NCBI GenBank assembly: GCA_022821585.1
Contig: JAJEDI010000060.1
Location: 1-64,000, forward strand
Length of the DNA: 64,000 nt
DNA from: Caldilineaceae bacterium
GTDB taxonomy: Bacteria; Chloroflexota; Anaerolineae; Caldilineales; Caldilineaceae
Direction: 5' to 3'
Under the pieces are notes generated by a model that saw only the letters and a program-made list of their open reading frames with translations, was not told where the DNA came from and searched no databases. The translations under genes were made by a program, and so were the position numbers. Shown in pieces: positions 50,683 to 60,811 of the stretch. The first letter of the stretch is position 1, and each line of letters opens with the position of its first letter.

Positions 50683-51465
50683 TTATTCGCGCATCGCTTC
50701 TTCCGCGCTTGTCGCGAGGCAGTCGCGGATTTCGCTGATCAGCGCGCCGGCCCGCGGCCAGGTCAGCATCTCCAGTGTACGCGGGCGCGGCAGGTCAACG
50801 GAGATGGCGCCTTGCAGTCTCCCGGGCTGCCCGCTCAGAACCAGCACACGATCGGCAAGGAAGACGGCCTCCTGAATGCTGTGCGTGATCATCAGGGCGG
50901 TCTGCTTGCGGTCGCGGCAGAGGCGCAGGAGTTCATGGTTGAGGCGCTCGCGTGTCAGCGCGTCGAGCGCGCCGAAGGGCTCATCCAGCAGGAGAAGCGC
51001 CGGACTCTGCAGCAAGGCGCGCGTGAGCGTGACGCGCTGGGCCATGCCGCCGGAGAGTTGAGAGGGGTAGGCGTCGGCGAAGGCTTCCAGCCCCACCAGG
51101 GCAAGCGCCGTACTGGCCCGCTCCCGGTCGTGTTTGTCGAGGGATTTCTGCAGTTCGAGCGGGAGGAGGACGTTTTCGAGAGCCGTGCGCCAGGGCATCA
51201 GATTGGTGTTCTGGAAGACGAACCCGATCTGCGGCTGCGGGGCGCGCACGGTATTGCCTGCGAACTGGACATGACCTCCTGTGGGCGTCAACAGGCCGCC
51301 GAGGATGCGCAGGAGCGTCGACTTGCCGCTGCCGCTGTTGCCGACCACGCAGACAAATTCATGCTCCTGCAGTGAGAAGGAGACACCCGCCAGCGCGGGC
51401 GTGACGCGGTTGCGACGGCTATAGGTGTGGCTGACGTTGTGCGCCTGCAGTAGTGGATCTGTCAT
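50683..51465 (-). CDS. ABC transporter ATPase of the riboflavin-type importer
   Basis: A 260-aa ATPase of the SsuB/TauB/ThiZ group. Walker A GNSGSGKST, Q-loop FVFQNTNLMPWRTALENV, signature LSGGMAQRVTLTRALL, Walker B LLLLDEPFGALD and switch His in ITHSIQEAVFLAD. It is the last gene of a transcript begun at an FMN riboswitch (permease, binding protein, ATPase), so it probably energises riboflavin uptake; such an ATPase is sometimes called RibZ. The ATPase sequence alone could equally fit thiamine-precursor or sulfonate import; context decides. Confidence 0.9.
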   Translation of the reverse strand: MTDPLLQAHNVSHTYSRRNRVTPALAGVSFSLQEHEFVCVVGNSGSGKSTLLRILGGLLTPTGGHVQFAGNTVRAPQPQIGFVFQNTNLMPWRTALENVLLPLELQKSLDKHDRERASTALALVGLEAFADAYPSQLSGGMAQRVTLTRALLQSPALLLLDEPFGALDALTRERLNHELLRLCRDRKQTALMITHSIQEAVFLADRVLVLSGQPGRLQGAISVDLPRPRTLEMLTWPRAGALISEIRDCLATSAEEAMRE

Positions 51466-51553
51466 CGGTAGTCAAGGACAGTGTTTCAGGCGGCCGCTTG
51501 TAAAAGACCGGACGCCGGGCATGTCACTGTCGGGAACTCTTCGTATCAGGCAT

Positions 51554-52633
51554 TCACTGTATGAATTCGTTTGTGTACATCTCTTCCGGCTGGACGAGCC
51601 GTTCGACAAAACCGATGCGCAGCAGGAGTTCGGCCACCGTCTGCCATTCGGCATCGGTGGTGGCGCCGGGCGCGCCTTGCGGCCGCGGCTGCCAGAAAGG
51701 AAGCGACGCGTCGAAGACCAGGCGGTTGGCTGCTTCGTTCTCTCCGCCCGCCTCCGGCACAAAACTCAACGCAATTGCGAAGGACTCGTCCGGATTGGCG
51801 AGGGTATAGGCGACCGACTCCTGCAGGGCGCGCACCATGGCCTCGACCAGTTGCGGCTCCTCCTGCAGAGTGCGTTCGTTGGTGACGAGCCCATTGGCGG
51901 GAATCTGCAAGTACTGATCGAGAGGGATCTGGACAGTTTCGATGCCGGCGTTGCCGAGCACGACAGGACCGTTGACCGCGTAGTCAACAGCCGCGTCGAC
52001 CAGGTCCTCGCTCACGGCGGAGGCCTGGGTGAAGCCGATGCTCTCCATCTGAATGTCGGCCTCGGTCAGCCCGGCCACGTCGAGGAGAGCCCGCAGCGCG
52101 ATGTAGGTGGCGCCGAAGGGACCCGGCACGCCGATGGTGCGGCCGGCCAGGTCGGCCGGTTCGTGGATGCCGGCGCCGGCCTTGGCAAAGACGGTGACTG
52201 GATAGCTGGTATACCAGTTCAACACGTATCTGACCGGCAACTCCTGGGCGCGGCCGAGCACGAGTTGGTCGCCGCTGGCGATCATGAACTGCAACTCGTC
52301 GGTCGCGACCAGCTTAAGATAGTCGTTTTCAAAGCCGTAGTCCAGCGAAAGCTCGACGCCTCTCTCGGCGAAAAACCCCTTCTCGATTCCAACGTAGAAG
52401 GGTGCGAACTGGACATTGGGGATGAAGCCCACGCCCAAAGTGATGGGGCGGAGGCTCGGCGGTTCGGCTGGCTGGGCAGGCGCGATGGGTGCACAGGCGG
52501 CCGCGGCGGCAATCAGGAGCGGCAGCAGAACCCATTTCAGCAGGCGAGGCAGGCTCGCGGCGGTCCCCGCTGCCAGGCAGGGCGTGACGGAGTTCGTCCG
52601 TGCTGTTGGACAGTGGTCAGCGTAGTGTTTCAT
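51554..52633 (-). CDS. ribY: NMT1/THI5-like riboflavin-binding lipoprotein (RibY type)
   Basis: A 359-aa periplasmic-type binding protein of the NMT1/THI5-like family. A signal with lipobox IAAAAAC (about residue 47) is followed by ITLGVGFIPNVQFAPFYVGIEKGFFAERGVEL, the standard opening of this family. Members bind pyrimidine or flavin precursors. The start at 52633 has a clear gaggaacct ribosome site; the open frame runs on upstream through the permease gene, but that is an artefact. Because the operon leader contains an FMN riboswitch, a riboflavin-binding role (RibY) is preferred over hydroxymethylpyrimidine. Confidence 0.85.
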   Translation of the reverse strand: MKHYADHCPTARTNSVTPCLAAGTAASLPRLLKWVLLPLLIAAAAACAPIAPAQPAEPPSLRPITLGVGFIPNVQFAPFYVGIEKGFFAERGVELSLDYGFENDYLKLVATDELQFMIASGDQLVLGRAQELPVRYVLNWYTSYPVTVFAKAGAGIHEPADLAGRTIGVPGPFGATYIALRALLDVAGLTEADIQMESIGFTQASAVSEDLVDAAVDYAVNGPVVLGNAGIETVQIPLDQYLQIPANGLVTNERTLQEEPQLVEAMVRALQESVAYTLANPDESFAIALSFVPEAGGENEAANRLVFDASLPFWQPRPQGAPGATTDAEWQTVAELLLRIGFVERLVQPEEMYTNEFIQ

Positions 52634-52704
52634 AGGTTCCTCTGTGCATTTGCAGATGGGAGATCTTCTGTGCCGGATAGCCGTTCCGACGGAGGGGGCG
52701 TCTC

Positions 52705-53604
52705 TCAATCGACGCCTTTCAGGTCGAGCTGCTTCCAGCGCAGGAGATAGCTTTCGAGCAGTGTGAGGCTCCAGTACATCGACTGGGCGAGAAGCACGAT
52801 CATGAGCACGGCGACGAAGATCATGGGCGTGTCGAGTACACCCCGCCCCAGGTTGATAAGGAATCCCAGCCCCACGTCGGCGCCGACGAACTCGCCCACG
52901 ACCGCGCCGACGACGGCCAGGATGACGCTCAGCTTGAGGCCGCCGAAGATGACGGGCAGGGCAGCGGGCAGCTCCAGTTTCAGGAAGAGCTGGCGGCGAC
53001 TGGCGCGTAGCGAGCGCATCAGCTCGCGCAGGTCCGGGTCTACGTTGCGGATACCGACTACGGTGCTGACCAGGGTCGGGAAAAAGACCATAATAGTTGT
53101 GACCAGCACTTTGCTCAGCAGACCGCTGCCGAACCAGATGACCAGGAGCGGGGCGATGGCCACGACCGGGATCGTCTGGCTGGCGACGAGATAGGGGGAG
53201 AGGATGCGGTCGAGGGTGCGGCTGCGTCCGAGCCAGTAGCCCAGAATGAAGGCCAGGGTGAGGCCGATCAGCAGACCGGCGCCGACTTCGATGACGGTGG
53301 CCCGGGTATGGCGCAGCAGCGAGCCATCGGCGGCCATCGCCAGCGCTTTCTGCAGTACGTGACCCGGGCGAGGCAGGATAAAGACGGGATAGTCCTGCCA
53401 GCGGACGAGCGCCTCCCAAAGCAGCAGCGCCCCGCCCAGCACGAATGGAAAGGCGGCGAGGGCAGGATGGCGCGTTACCCAGTCGCCGACGCGGCCGGCT
53501 TTGCGCCGGTGCTGCGGCGCCGGTCGTTCGACTGTAGGCGGCGTCCCCTGGTCTGTGCCTTCATCGGCCGGCGCGCCGGGGAAGAGAATCGAGCTGTCCT
53601 TCAT
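52705..53604 (-). CDS. ribX: ABC transporter permease, riboflavin importer (RibX type)
   Basis: A 299-aa inner-membrane permease of the SsuC/TauC group with about six helices and an EAA-like loop (LMRSLRASRRQLFLKLELPAALP). A cytosolic N-terminus of about 45 residues is Pro/Arg-rich. The start at 53604 has an aggacg site and lies directly behind a riboswitch terminator. The frame is open to 53886, but that part is leader RNA. First gene of the unit; in several Chloroflexota, RibXY-type genes under FMN riboswitches have been predicted to import riboflavin. Confidence 0.87.
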   Translation of the reverse strand: MKDSSILFPGAPADEGTDQGTPPTVERPAPQHRRKAGRVGDWVTRHPALAAFPFVLGGALLLWEALVRWQDYPVFILPRPGHVLQKALAMAADGSLLRHTRATVIEVGAGLLIGLTLAFILGYWLGRSRTLDRILSPYLVASQTIPVVAIAPLLVIWFGSGLLSKVLVTTIMVFFPTLVSTVVGIRNVDPDLRELMRSLRASRRQLFLKLELPAALPVIFGGLKLSVILAVVGAVVGEFVGADVGLGFLINLGRGVLDTPMIFVAVLMIVLLAQSMYWSLTLLESYLLRWKQLDLKGVD

Positions 53605-53620
53605 CGTCCTGCTTGGCCTC

Positions 53621-53661
53621 AAAAAAACAAGGGACCCGAAGCGGTAAGTTGCTTCGGGTCC
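53621..53661 (-). terminator. Riboswitch expression-platform terminator
   Basis: On the reverse strand a perfect 11-bp stem (ggacccgaagc and gcttcgggtcc, 8-nt loop) is followed by cttg and seven T. It is 17 bp from the permease start and about 220 nt behind the FMN aptamer, fitting transcriptional control. Confidence 0.85.
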
Positions 53662-53761
53662 TGTATACGGTGCGGTCACCGGACTCCCGGCGTATGCCGA
53701 AAGCAGCCATATACAACGGCCGGCGTGCGCGAACGTCTCGCGGAACGCGTGCGTCTTACAC

Positions 53762-53796
53762 AAAAACAGCCCGAGATACAGAACTCGTACCCCGGG
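53762..53796 (-). terminator. Second terminator-like hairpin in the leader
   Basis: On the reverse strand, cccggggta pairs with tatctcggg (two G-U pairs) and is followed by ctgttttt. It lies between the aptamer and the main terminator. It may be a first termination point or a pausing or antitermination element. Confidence 0.45.
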
Positions 53797-53875
53797 CGTT
53801 GCGCGCAGCAGCCACTGCGAATAGCCAAAGAGAACGGGATCAGTACACGCAGTGGCACTGTCCTCGCTCTTTGCA

Positions 53876-54050
<175 letters not shown>

Positions 54051-54071
54051 GGTTATGCAGTTGTTGAGGTT

Positions 54072-54101
54072 ATTATGGCAGATCCTGGCCGCGCGCGTCA
54101 A
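54072..54101 (-). promoter_or_regulatory. Promoter of the riboswitch-controlled operon
   Basis: On the reverse strand ttgacg (complement of 54096-54101) and cataat (complement of 54072-54077) are 18 bp apart. Transcription would start about 15 nt before the aptamer. Confidence 0.65.
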
Positions 54102-54143
54102 ACTGCAGTGGCCAGTTGTTAGAGACGGTGGGGAGTAGGAGGG

Positions 54144-55724
54144 TCAGGCGTCGGCTGCGGGGAGGGCGACTGGAGCCGGCGGCTCTTGCGCATCGGGAGC
54201 GGGAGCAGCGTCAATCTGATGCGTGTCGTCGATTTCGCGCAAGTGGGGGAAGAGGATGACCTCGCGGATGGTGTCGCGGTCGGTGAGCAGCATGGTGAGG
54301 CGGTCGATGCCCATGCCGAAACCGCCGGTAGGCGGCATGCCGTAGCTGAGCGCCTCGACGTAGTCGATGTCGACGGGGTGCGCCTCTTCGTCGCCCTGCG
54401 CGGCGCGGTAGTTTTCGTCGAGGAAGCGCTGCAGCTGGTCGACGGGATCGTTCAACTCGGTGAAGGCGTTGCAAAGCTCCATGCCGGCGGCAAAGCCTTC
54501 AAACCGCTCGACCAGACGGTCATTGTCCGGCATGCCTTTGGCGAGCGGGCTGACTTCGCGCGGGTAGTCGACGAGAAAGGTGGGCTGGATCAGCTTGGGT
54601 TCGCAGAATTTGGAGAGCAACTGGTCCACGAGCTGGCCCCAGTTGTCCTCGGCGGCGGCGTCGATACCGCGGCTGCGCATCTCGGCACGCAAGCTGTCGG
54701 CATCGGTGAACTGTTCGTAGTCGATGCCGGATGCGTCGAGGATGGCCTGGCGGAGAGGGACGCGCGGCCAGGGCGGCGTGAAGTCGATGGTGTGCTCCTG
54801 CCAGGTGACAACGGGGCTGCCGGTCACCTGTTCGGCGGTGAAGGCGACCATCTCCTCGGTGCGCCGCATGACGTCTTCGTAGTCGACGTAGGCCTCGTAG
54901 AATTCCAGTTGGGTGAACTCCGGGTTGTGCTTGAAGCTGACGCCTTCATTACGGAAGTCGCGCCCGATCTCGTAGACGGCGGGAAAGCCGCCGACGATCA
55001 GCCGCTTCAGGTAGAGCTCGAAGCTGATGCGCAGATAAAGGTCCTGGTGGAGCTGGTTGTGGTGGGTGACAAAGGGCTGTGCGGCCGCGCCGCCGTAAAG
55101 CGGTTGCAGGATCGGCGTCTCGACTTCGAGGAAGCCGGCGTCGTCGAGGTAGGTACGCAGAGCGCGCACGACCACGGCCCGGTCGCGGAACAGGGCGCGC
55201 GCATCGTCGTTGGCGAGCAGGTCCACATAGCGCCGCCGGTAGCGGACTTCCGGATCGCGCACGCCGTGCCACTTGTCCGGCATCGGTTTGAGGGCTTTGG
55301 CCAGGAAGGTGATCTCCTGGACAGCTATGCTCAGCTCGCCGCTGCGGGTGACGGAGAGGGGGCCGCTGGCGCTGATGAAATCGCCGAGATCGATGAGGCG
55401 CTTCCAGACTTCGTTATACCAGCCGTCGGGCAGACTGTCGCGCTGGATGAAGAGCTGGATTTGCGCGCTGCCGTCGTCCAGATCGGCGAAGCTGACCTTG
55501 CCCATCACGCGAATGCGCTTGAGGCGGCCGGCCACGGAGACGACCGGCTGCTCTTCGGCGCCTTCGTCATAGAGGGCGCGGGCGGCGGCGATCGTATGGG
55601 AGCGGCTCACACGCGCCGGATAGGGGTCAATCCCGCGGGCGCGCAGGGCATCCAGTTTCTGGAGGCGGCTCTGTTCCTGATCGCTCAGGTTTTCCGGGGC
55701 GAACAGTTCGCTGGCGTCTCTCAC
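54144..55724 (-). CDS. lysS: Lysyl-tRNA synthetase, class II
   Basis: A 526-aa enzyme charging tRNA-Lys. The N-terminal OB-fold (VSVAGRLKRIRVMGKVSFADL) binds the anticodon. Class II motifs follow: RYRRRYVDLL, FLEVETPILQPLYGGAAAQPF, YEIGRDFRNEGVSFKHNPEFTQLE (motif 2) and PPTGGFGMGIDRLTMLLT (motif 3). The C-terminus has about 25 extra Pro/Ala-rich residues. The start is probably the GTG at 55724, with caggaacagg upstream. greA lies directly upstream on the same strand, a common pairing. Confidence 0.96.
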   Translation of the reverse strand: MRDASELFAPENLSDQEQSRLQKLDALRARGIDPYPARVSRSHTIAAARALYDEGAEEQPVVSVAGRLKRIRVMGKVSFADLDDGSAQIQLFIQRDSLPDGWYNEVWKRLIDLGDFISASGPLSVTRSGELSIAVQEITFLAKALKPMPDKWHGVRDPEVRYRRRYVDLLANDDARALFRDRAVVVRALRTYLDDAGFLEVETPILQPLYGGAAAQPFVTHHNQLHQDLYLRISFELYLKRLIVGGFPAVYEIGRDFRNEGVSFKHNPEFTQLEFYEAYVDYEDVMRRTEEMVAFTAEQVTGSPVVTWQEHTIDFTPPWPRVPLRQAILDASGIDYEQFTDADSLRAEMRSRGIDAAAEDNWGQLVDQLLSKFCEPKLIQPTFLVDYPREVSPLAKGMPDNDRLVERFEGFAAGMELCNAFTELNDPVDQLQRFLDENYRAAQGDEEAHPVDIDYVEALSYGMPPTGGFGMGIDRLTMLLTDRDTIREVILFPHLREIDDTHQIDAAPAPDAQEPPAPVALPAADA

Positions 55725-55784
55725 AGTACCTGTTCCTGGCAGGGCGAACGGGGTCGCGGCAGGATTACGGGCAGAGGGGGCAGG

Positions 55785-56258
55785 TTATTCGACGCGGACG
55801 ATCTCGAACTCGATTTCGCCCGCCGGCGCTTCGACGCGGACAACGTCTCCTGCCATGCGGCCGATCAGGGCTTTGCCGATAGGGCTTTCGTTGCTGATAC
55901 GCCCGTTGCTCGGATCGGTTTCGGTCGAGCCGACGATGGTGTAGATCTCTTCGTCGTCGTAGCCGTTTTCTCTGACAACAACACTGCGACCCAAGGCGAC
56001 CTGGTCATCGGGAATCTGGGTATCGTCGATAATGTGCGCGTTGTGGATCTTGACCTTGAGTTCACGGATGCGCCCTTCGACAAAGGCCTGGGCATTTTTG
56101 GCCTCGTCATAGCCGGCGTTTTCTCTCAGGTCGCCTTCGGCCTTGGCTTCGGCGATCTGCTGGGCGATCTGTTGCCGCCTTTCACCGACAAGAAACTCCA
56201 ACTCCTCTTGCAGAGCATCGAGGCCGCTTTGGGTCAGGTAGACAGGACTCTCACTCAT
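55785..56258 (-). CDS. greA: Transcription elongation factor GreA
   Basis: A 157-aa factor that stimulates RNA cleavage in stalled polymerase. The N-terminal coiled coil has LTQSGLDALQEELEFLVGERR and DLRENAGYDEAKNAQAFVEGRI with the acidic tip residues. The C-terminal FKBP-like part includes TIVGSTETDPSNGRISNESPIG. It is followed by lysS on the same strand, 60 bp away. Confidence 0.96.
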   Translation of the reverse strand: MSESPVYLTQSGLDALQEELEFLVGERRQQIAQQIAEAKAEGDLRENAGYDEAKNAQAFVEGRIRELKVKIHNAHIIDDTQIPDDQVALGRSVVVRENGYDDEEIYTIVGSTETDPSNGRISNESPIGKALIGRMAGDVVRVEAPAGEIEFEIVRVE

Positions 56259-56605
56259 AGTTCTTGCTCGCTGTTTGCGGGGGAATATCCCTCACACAAA
56301 TAGAGAGGACGCGGTCAAGGGCGTGTAAATCTGCTGCCCTCAGCAGCGACCTCTGGAAAGTAAACGCCGACCCGGGTCGTCAGGTCGGCTCTAGATCTGA
56401 TACGATTATAGCTGAATTCTGGCAGAATGCAAACCCGGTGAACAGTTGTTGTACATCCCTGAACGGGGGTACATTTCCGGCAACCATAGAGAAGTTACAC
56501 TGGGAACCGAAGTCAGTTTCACTGAAAAGCACCAGAATTGGGTCCCTCCCGAAATCGAGAATTCGTGGTGTACCTATCCGCAAACCGAACCTGCCACGCG
56601 AACGC
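56259..56605. other. Divergent region before the methyltransferase gene
   Basis: About 345 bp. The methyltransferase frame is open through it, but the translated text is not protein-like. It carries the greA promoter (reverse) and that of the methyltransferase. No RNA gene seen. Confidence 0.4.
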
Positions 56606-57406
56606 ATGAACTTCGATGCTTTCGCCCGTTTTTACGACGGCGATTACCGCGACTACAGAGATGACATTCAGCTCGTCCTGAAGACAGCACGCGCGGCCGG
56701 CCGCGTTGCGCTGGAGCTTGGCTGCGGTACAGGCCGCGTGCTGCTTCCCCTGGCGGAGGACGGCTGTCACGTTACCGGAATCGACACGAGCGCGGCGCTG
56801 CTGGCGGTCGCTCGTCGCAAGTTGGCGAAGCACGGCTATGCGTCCGAGACTGTGGCATCTAAGACAGCGACAGAGGGCTCGCGGGCGTTGAGACTGGTGC
56901 AGGCGGATATGACCCGATTCGAGCTGGCGGAGAGGGAGTTTGACTTCGCCTTCGTGGTCAGCAATACGCTGATGCACTTGACGACCCAGGCCGGGCAGTT
57001 GAAGGCGCTGCAGTGCGCGCAGCGCCATTTGCGCGCGGGCGGTCTGCTGCTCATCGATCTATTCAACCCGGACGTAGCCTACCTGGAGGCGATAGCGGGG
57101 ATTCAGGAGCTGGCGGACTGGTGGGAGGACGAGGAAAGCGGCGCGACGGTGTTGAAATGGACGACCCGCAACGTGGATGCGGCCCGGCAGTTGCAGGAGA
57201 CGGTTTTCGTTTACGAGGAGGTGTTTCCCAACGGGCGCAACGCGCAGACGCGGTTATGCTTTCCGCTGCGCTTCTGGTGGCCCGACGAGGGGGCTATGCT
57301 GCTGGAACGGGCAGGATTTACGGTAGATAAACTGTACGGCAACTTCGACGGCAGCCCCTATCGAACTGACAGCGAGCGCCTGATCTTCATCGCGCGGAAG
57401 AGGTGA
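56606..57406 (+). CDS. SAM-dependent methyltransferase
   Basis: A 266-aa class I methyltransferase. Motif I is VALELGCGTGRVLLPLAEDG, the acidic post-I residue lies in VTGIDTSAALL, motif II region is EFDFAFVVSNTLMHL, and motif III region is LRAGGLLLIDLFNPD. The C-terminus has FRFWWPDEGAMLLERAGF-type sequence. The start at ATG 56606 (MNFDAFARFYDGDY) is the family-like start; there is no clear ribosome site. The substrate is unknown. It converges with nrdJ. Confidence 0.85.
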   Translation: MNFDAFARFYDGDYRDYRDDIQLVLKTARAAGRVALELGCGTGRVLLPLAEDGCHVTGIDTSAALLAVARRKLAKHGYASETVASKTATEGSRALRLVQADMTRFELAEREFDFAFVVSNTLMHLTTQAGQLKALQCAQRHLRAGGLLLIDLFNPDVAYLEAIAGIQELADWWEDEESGATVLKWTTRNVDAARQLQETVFVYEEVFPNGRNAQTRLCFPLRFWWPDEGAMLLERAGFTVDKLYGNFDGSPYRTDSERLIFIARKR

Positions 57407-57445
57407 ACGGCTCGCGGCGTTGAAGGCCGCGAGCCATTGCAGGGA

Positions 57446-60016
57446 TCAACATTCGCTGTAGCCGCAGACATGGCATTTGCGGCAGCCTTCGACATTGAGG
57501 AAGGTCGCTTCGCCGCAGTCCGGACAGAGGTCGCCGATGGGCAGCGCTAACTGCTCGCCGGCCACGGCCTCCTTGTTTTCGGGCAGCTCGCTGAGATGAT
57601 CGGACAGGACCTGGGCGACGCCGTCGGGCAGACTGCGCACGCGTCCGACTCCGAAGCCCAACGGACGCCCGCCGCCGATGCCGGCCATCTCATCGATGAC
57701 CCAGCGCAGCCGTTCGGAGGGCGGCAGGGCAGAGGGCATGCGCAGCGCCAAGCTGATAAGGCGGCCGATCGATTCGCTGACCGCAGTTACATCACTGCCG
57801 GCCTTGCCGATGTTAAGGAAGACCTCGAACGGCTCGTGGTTCTCGTCGCTGTTGATCGTGATGTATGCGGTGCCCAGGGGCGTCTCCTTGCGATAACTGT
57901 TCCCCTGCAGGAGATAGGGGCGCGGCCGTTTGGTAAAGACCGCAGGGTACTCGTCCTGTGAAAGCGCTGAAACAGTTTGGGTGCCGTTTGCTGACGGAGC
58001 GCTGTGCAACTGTTCAGGAAGCTCTCCCTTCCTGTCCTTGACCGCCTTCGTCTCCAACACGACCTCCTGGCGGCTGCCGGTGACGTAGACCGTGAGCCCC
58101 TTGCAACCCAACTCCCACGCCTGCATGTAGGCCTGCGCCACATCCTCCTCGGTTGCGCCTTCGGGGAAGTTGCAGGTCTTGCTGATGCTGTTATCGATAA
58201 AGGCCTGGATGGCAGCCTGCATCTTGACATGCTGCTCGGCGGTGATGTCGCTGCTGACGACAAAGGTGCTGCGGAAATCCTGGGATAGCTCTTCGACCTC
58301 CTGGCAGGACCCCGTCTCTGCGACCCGGTGCCGGATTACATCGGCCTGCTCGTCAGTGAGATCCAGCCGTTCGAGAGCTTCCTCAAAGAGGGGGCTGGTG
58401 TAGGGCAGCTCGACATCATCGTCCCCGTCCTTGAAGTGGCGGATATACCCCAGTGCGAAGACCGGTTCGCAGCCATAGCCCTCACAGCCACTGACGGTGG
58501 CGATGGTGCCGGTGGGGGCGACGGTCGTCTGCGCGGCATTGCGGATCCCATGGCGGCGAATGCCTTCGGTGACCTTCTCCCAATTGAGCGCGGGCCGGCC
58601 CCAGTTGCGGCGATAGGGGGCGAGCGGCCGCGGCGGGTTCCAGCGCATCCCGCCAAGCTGGTCGGCGTCATAGATGCTGCCGGCGTAGGCAAGGAAAGGC
58701 TGGCGCTCTGCGGCCAGGTCGATGCTCATCTGCATGCAGTGGAAGCGCACGAACTCCATCACCTGGGCGGCGAACTCCTGGCCGTCTTCGCTGCCGTAGC
58801 GGATGCCCATTTTGTACATCAGGTCGCCGAGACCCATAATGCCGAGCCCGATGCGACGCGCCTTGAGCGCAGCCTCCTTCACAACCGGCACGGCAGGCAG
58901 GTAGGTGTTGGCGCTGACCACGTTGTCGAGGAAGTGGGTGCTTTCGCGTACGGTCTTGCGCAGGCCGTCCCAGTCGACCATGGTGGCGCCGGCGCTATCG
59001 GTTGTGACGTGCGTGCTCAGGTTGATCGAACCGAGGCAGCAGTTCTCGTAGGGCCCCAGCCACTGTTCGCCGCATGGGTTGGTGGCTTCGAGATCGTAGA
59101 GGTGTGGGACAGGATTGCTGCGGTTGGCGGCGTCGATAAAGAGTGCGCCGGGTTCGCCGTTATGGTGGGCGTACTTGATGATGGTGGCGAACAGGTCGCG
59201 CGCCCTGACGGTCCTGGATACGGAGCCGTCGCGGGGGTTGCGCAGGTCGAAATCGCCATCTTCCTTCACGGCCTGCATGAACTCGTCGGTGATAGCGACG
59301 GAGATGTTGAAGTTGGTGATTGCGCCCTCTTCGGCCTTGCAGCGGATGAACTCCTCGATGTCAGGGTGGTCGACGCGCAGGACACCCATATTGGCGCCGC
59401 GGCGTGTTCCGCCCTGGGCGATTTCGCCGAAGGCCTGATCATAGACGCGCAGGAAGCCAACAGGCCCGGTTGCGCGGCCGGCCGACGTATGGACGATATC
59501 CTTTTGCGGACGCAGGCGGCTGAAGCTGAAGCCGTTGCCGCCGCCGGTCTGCTGGATGAGCGCCGCGACGCGCAGAGTGCTGAAGATGCCGTCGCTGGCG
59601 CGGCCCATATCGTCTTCAATGGGCAGCACGAAGCAGGCGGCCAACTGGCCCAGGGGCGTGCCCGCGCCTGTGAAGGTGGGGCTGTTGGGGAAGAAGCGCA
59701 GATCGGTGAGGAGGTCGTAGAAGACCCTGGTGGTTGCTTCGACATCGCCACCGTGCCCCTCTTCCACCCCGGCAATGTGTCTGGCGACGCGATAGAACAT
59801 GCCGGCGGGCGTCTCCAGGAGCTTGCCATCGATATCCCGGCGCAGATAGCGGCGCTCCAGGACTTTCAAGCTGTTCTCGCTCAGCTGGATTGCCCTGTCG
59901 TCCACGTACGCCGGCCCGGAAACTCTTTGCTTCTCGCCCTTTACGACTTCGAAGGTCGTAAAAGCCTCCTGTGTTTTGGCGGCTTTGGGGGTGACGGTGG
60001 ATTCGAGGGCGGACAT
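57446..60016 (-). CDS. nrdJ: Adenosylcobalamin-dependent ribonucleotide reductase (class II)
   Basis: An 856-aa enzyme that makes deoxyribonucleotides using a B12-generated radical, with or without oxygen. The active site includes [29 protein letters not shown] and [22 protein letters not shown] with the catalytic Cys. [21 protein letters not shown] is the second conserved core. The C-terminus has [15 protein letters not shown] and CHVCGYSEC, a zinc-like Cys region for reduction. No intein. A strong aaggag site precedes the ATG. nrdR lies 144 bp upstream on the same strand. Confidence 0.97.
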   Translation of the reverse strand: MSALESTVTPKAAKTQEAFTTFEVVKGEKQRVSGPAYVDDRAIQLSENSLKVLERRYLRRDIDGKLLETPAGMFYRVARHIAGVEEGHGGDVEATTRVFYDLLTDLRFFPNSPTFTGAGTPLGQLAACFVLPIEDDMGRASDGIFSTLRVAALIQQTGGGNGFSFSRLRPQKDIVHTSAGRATGPVGFLRVYDQAFGEIAQGGTRRGANMGVLRVDHPDIEEFIRCKAEEGAITNFNISVAITDEFMQAVKEDGDFDLRNPRDGSVSRTVRARDLFATIIKYAHHNGEPGALFIDAANRSNPVPHLYDLEATNPCGEQWLGPYENCCLGSINLSTHVTTDSAGATMVDWDGLRKTVRESTHFLDNVVSANTYLPAVPVVKEAALKARRIGLGIMGLGDLMYKMGIRYGSEDGQEFAAQVMEFVRFHCMQMSIDLAAERQPFLAYAGSIYDADQLGGMRWNPPRPLAPYRRNWGRPALNWEKVTEGIRRHGIRNAAQTTVAPTGTIATVSGCEGYGCEPVFALGYIRHFKDGDDDVELPYTSPLFEEALERLDLTDEQADVIRHRVAETGSCQEVEELSQDFRSTFVVSSDITAEQHVKMQAAIQAFIDNSISKTCNFPEGATEEDVAQAYMQAWELGCKGLTVYVTGSRQEVVLETKAVKDRKGELPEQLHSAPSANGTQTVSALSQDEYPAVFTKRPRPYLLQGNSYRKETPLGTAYITINSDENHEPFEVFLNIGKAGSDVTAVSESIGRLISLALRMPSALPPSERLRWVIDEMAGIGGGRPLGFGVGRVRSLPDGVAQVLSDHLSELPENKEAVAGEQLALPIGDLCPDCGEATFLNVEGCRKCHVCGYSEC

Positions 60017-60160
60017 GGGGATACTCCTTGGGAAAAAATGATGATCGGGAATGAATTTTTGCCAGAGGATAATAGGACGTCACAAAGCAGCATTTGGTTC
60101 AATAATAGAACAAAGGATCTAGAAGGTCAACAATGAACCTGCAGCCGGTCGGCTTTGCGC

Positions 60161-60637
60161 CTATAGCCGTCCGTAGACGTCACCATCCAGTTCGCTGCGT
60201 CCCATAAGCCGGTCGACTTCGGACCGGATCTCACTCAGATCGTTGAAATCGAGGTAGACGCTGGCGAATCGGATATAGGCCACCTGATCGACATCGGCCA
60301 ATTGGTCGAGCACGAGATTGCCGATCATTTCGCTCGTGACCTCTGCCCGGCCTAAGCGTTGGATTCGATCCTCGACGTATTTGACGATACCCTGCATGCG
60401 CTCGCTGCTGACGGGCCGTTTGACCGAGGCGATACGGATGCCGGCAAGCAGCTTCTGGGAGTCGAACGGTTCCCGGTGGCCGTCCCGCTTGGAGACGAGG
60501 AGACTGGGCGCGACATGCTCATAGGTAGTGAAGCGCTGCTCGCAATCCAGGCACTGACGGCGTCGGCGGACCGTCTCTCCTCGATCGCGGGTATCGATTA
60601 CATGGTGTTTGCCATGTCCACAATGGGGACACTGCAT
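60161..60637 (-). CDS. nrdR: Transcriptional repressor NrdR
   Basis: A 158-aa regulator of ribonucleotide reductase genes. The zinc ribbon reads [20 protein letters not shown] and [17 protein letters not shown]. The ATP-cone follows ([36 protein letters not shown] [11 protein letters not shown]). It senses dATP/ATP and binds NrdR boxes. It lies directly upstream of nrdJ and is probably co-transcribed. Confidence 0.97.
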   Translation of the reverse strand: MQCPHCGHGKHHVIDTRDRGETVRRRRQCLDCEQRFTTYEHVAPSLLVSKRDGHREPFDSQKLLAGIRIASVKRPVSSERMQGIVKYVEDRIQRLGRAEVTSEMIGNLVLDQLADVDQVAYIRFASVYLDFNDLSEIRSEVDRLMGRSELDGDVYGRL

Positions 60638-60764
60638 TATCCGTCTCCCGATCGGGCAGCGCAGCTGGTTTTGGGAGCGCGGTTCCCCTTCTTGGATCCG
60701 GTTCGGACGGGTTCGGTTCGGCGCCCTTCGACAACTTTGCAGGTCTGTTTTCCGTTCGGGGACA

Positions 60765-60811
60765 ATCTACATACTGTATCATACAACGTTGGGAGGTACA
60801 ATATGTAGTAT
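60765..60811. promoter_or_regulatory. Candidate NrdR box pair
   Basis: Upstream of nrdR two AT-rich near-palindromes lie about 28 bp apart, centre to centre: tacatactgtat (near 60768-60779) and tacaatatgta (near 60798-60808). The second fits about 12 of 16 positions of the NrdR-box consensus; the first is weak. The rest of the 60638-61004 gap shows no gene. Confidence 0.3.

Noticed and set aside
51554..53419. Binding-protein frame extended to 621 aa
   Set aside because: The extension is antisense-like Arg/Pro-rich text over the permease gene; ribosome site and signal peptide place the start at 52633.
50683..53604. Thiamine-precursor (ThiXYZ) importer
   Set aside because: The families fit, but the leader is an FMN, not a TPP, riboswitch.
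54186..56303. 705-aa forward frame over lysS and greA
   Set aside because: Spans two well-defined reverse genes and is an artefact of codon bias.
58328..60136. 602-aa forward frame opposite nrdJ
   Set aside because: Antisense of nrdJ; no motifs.
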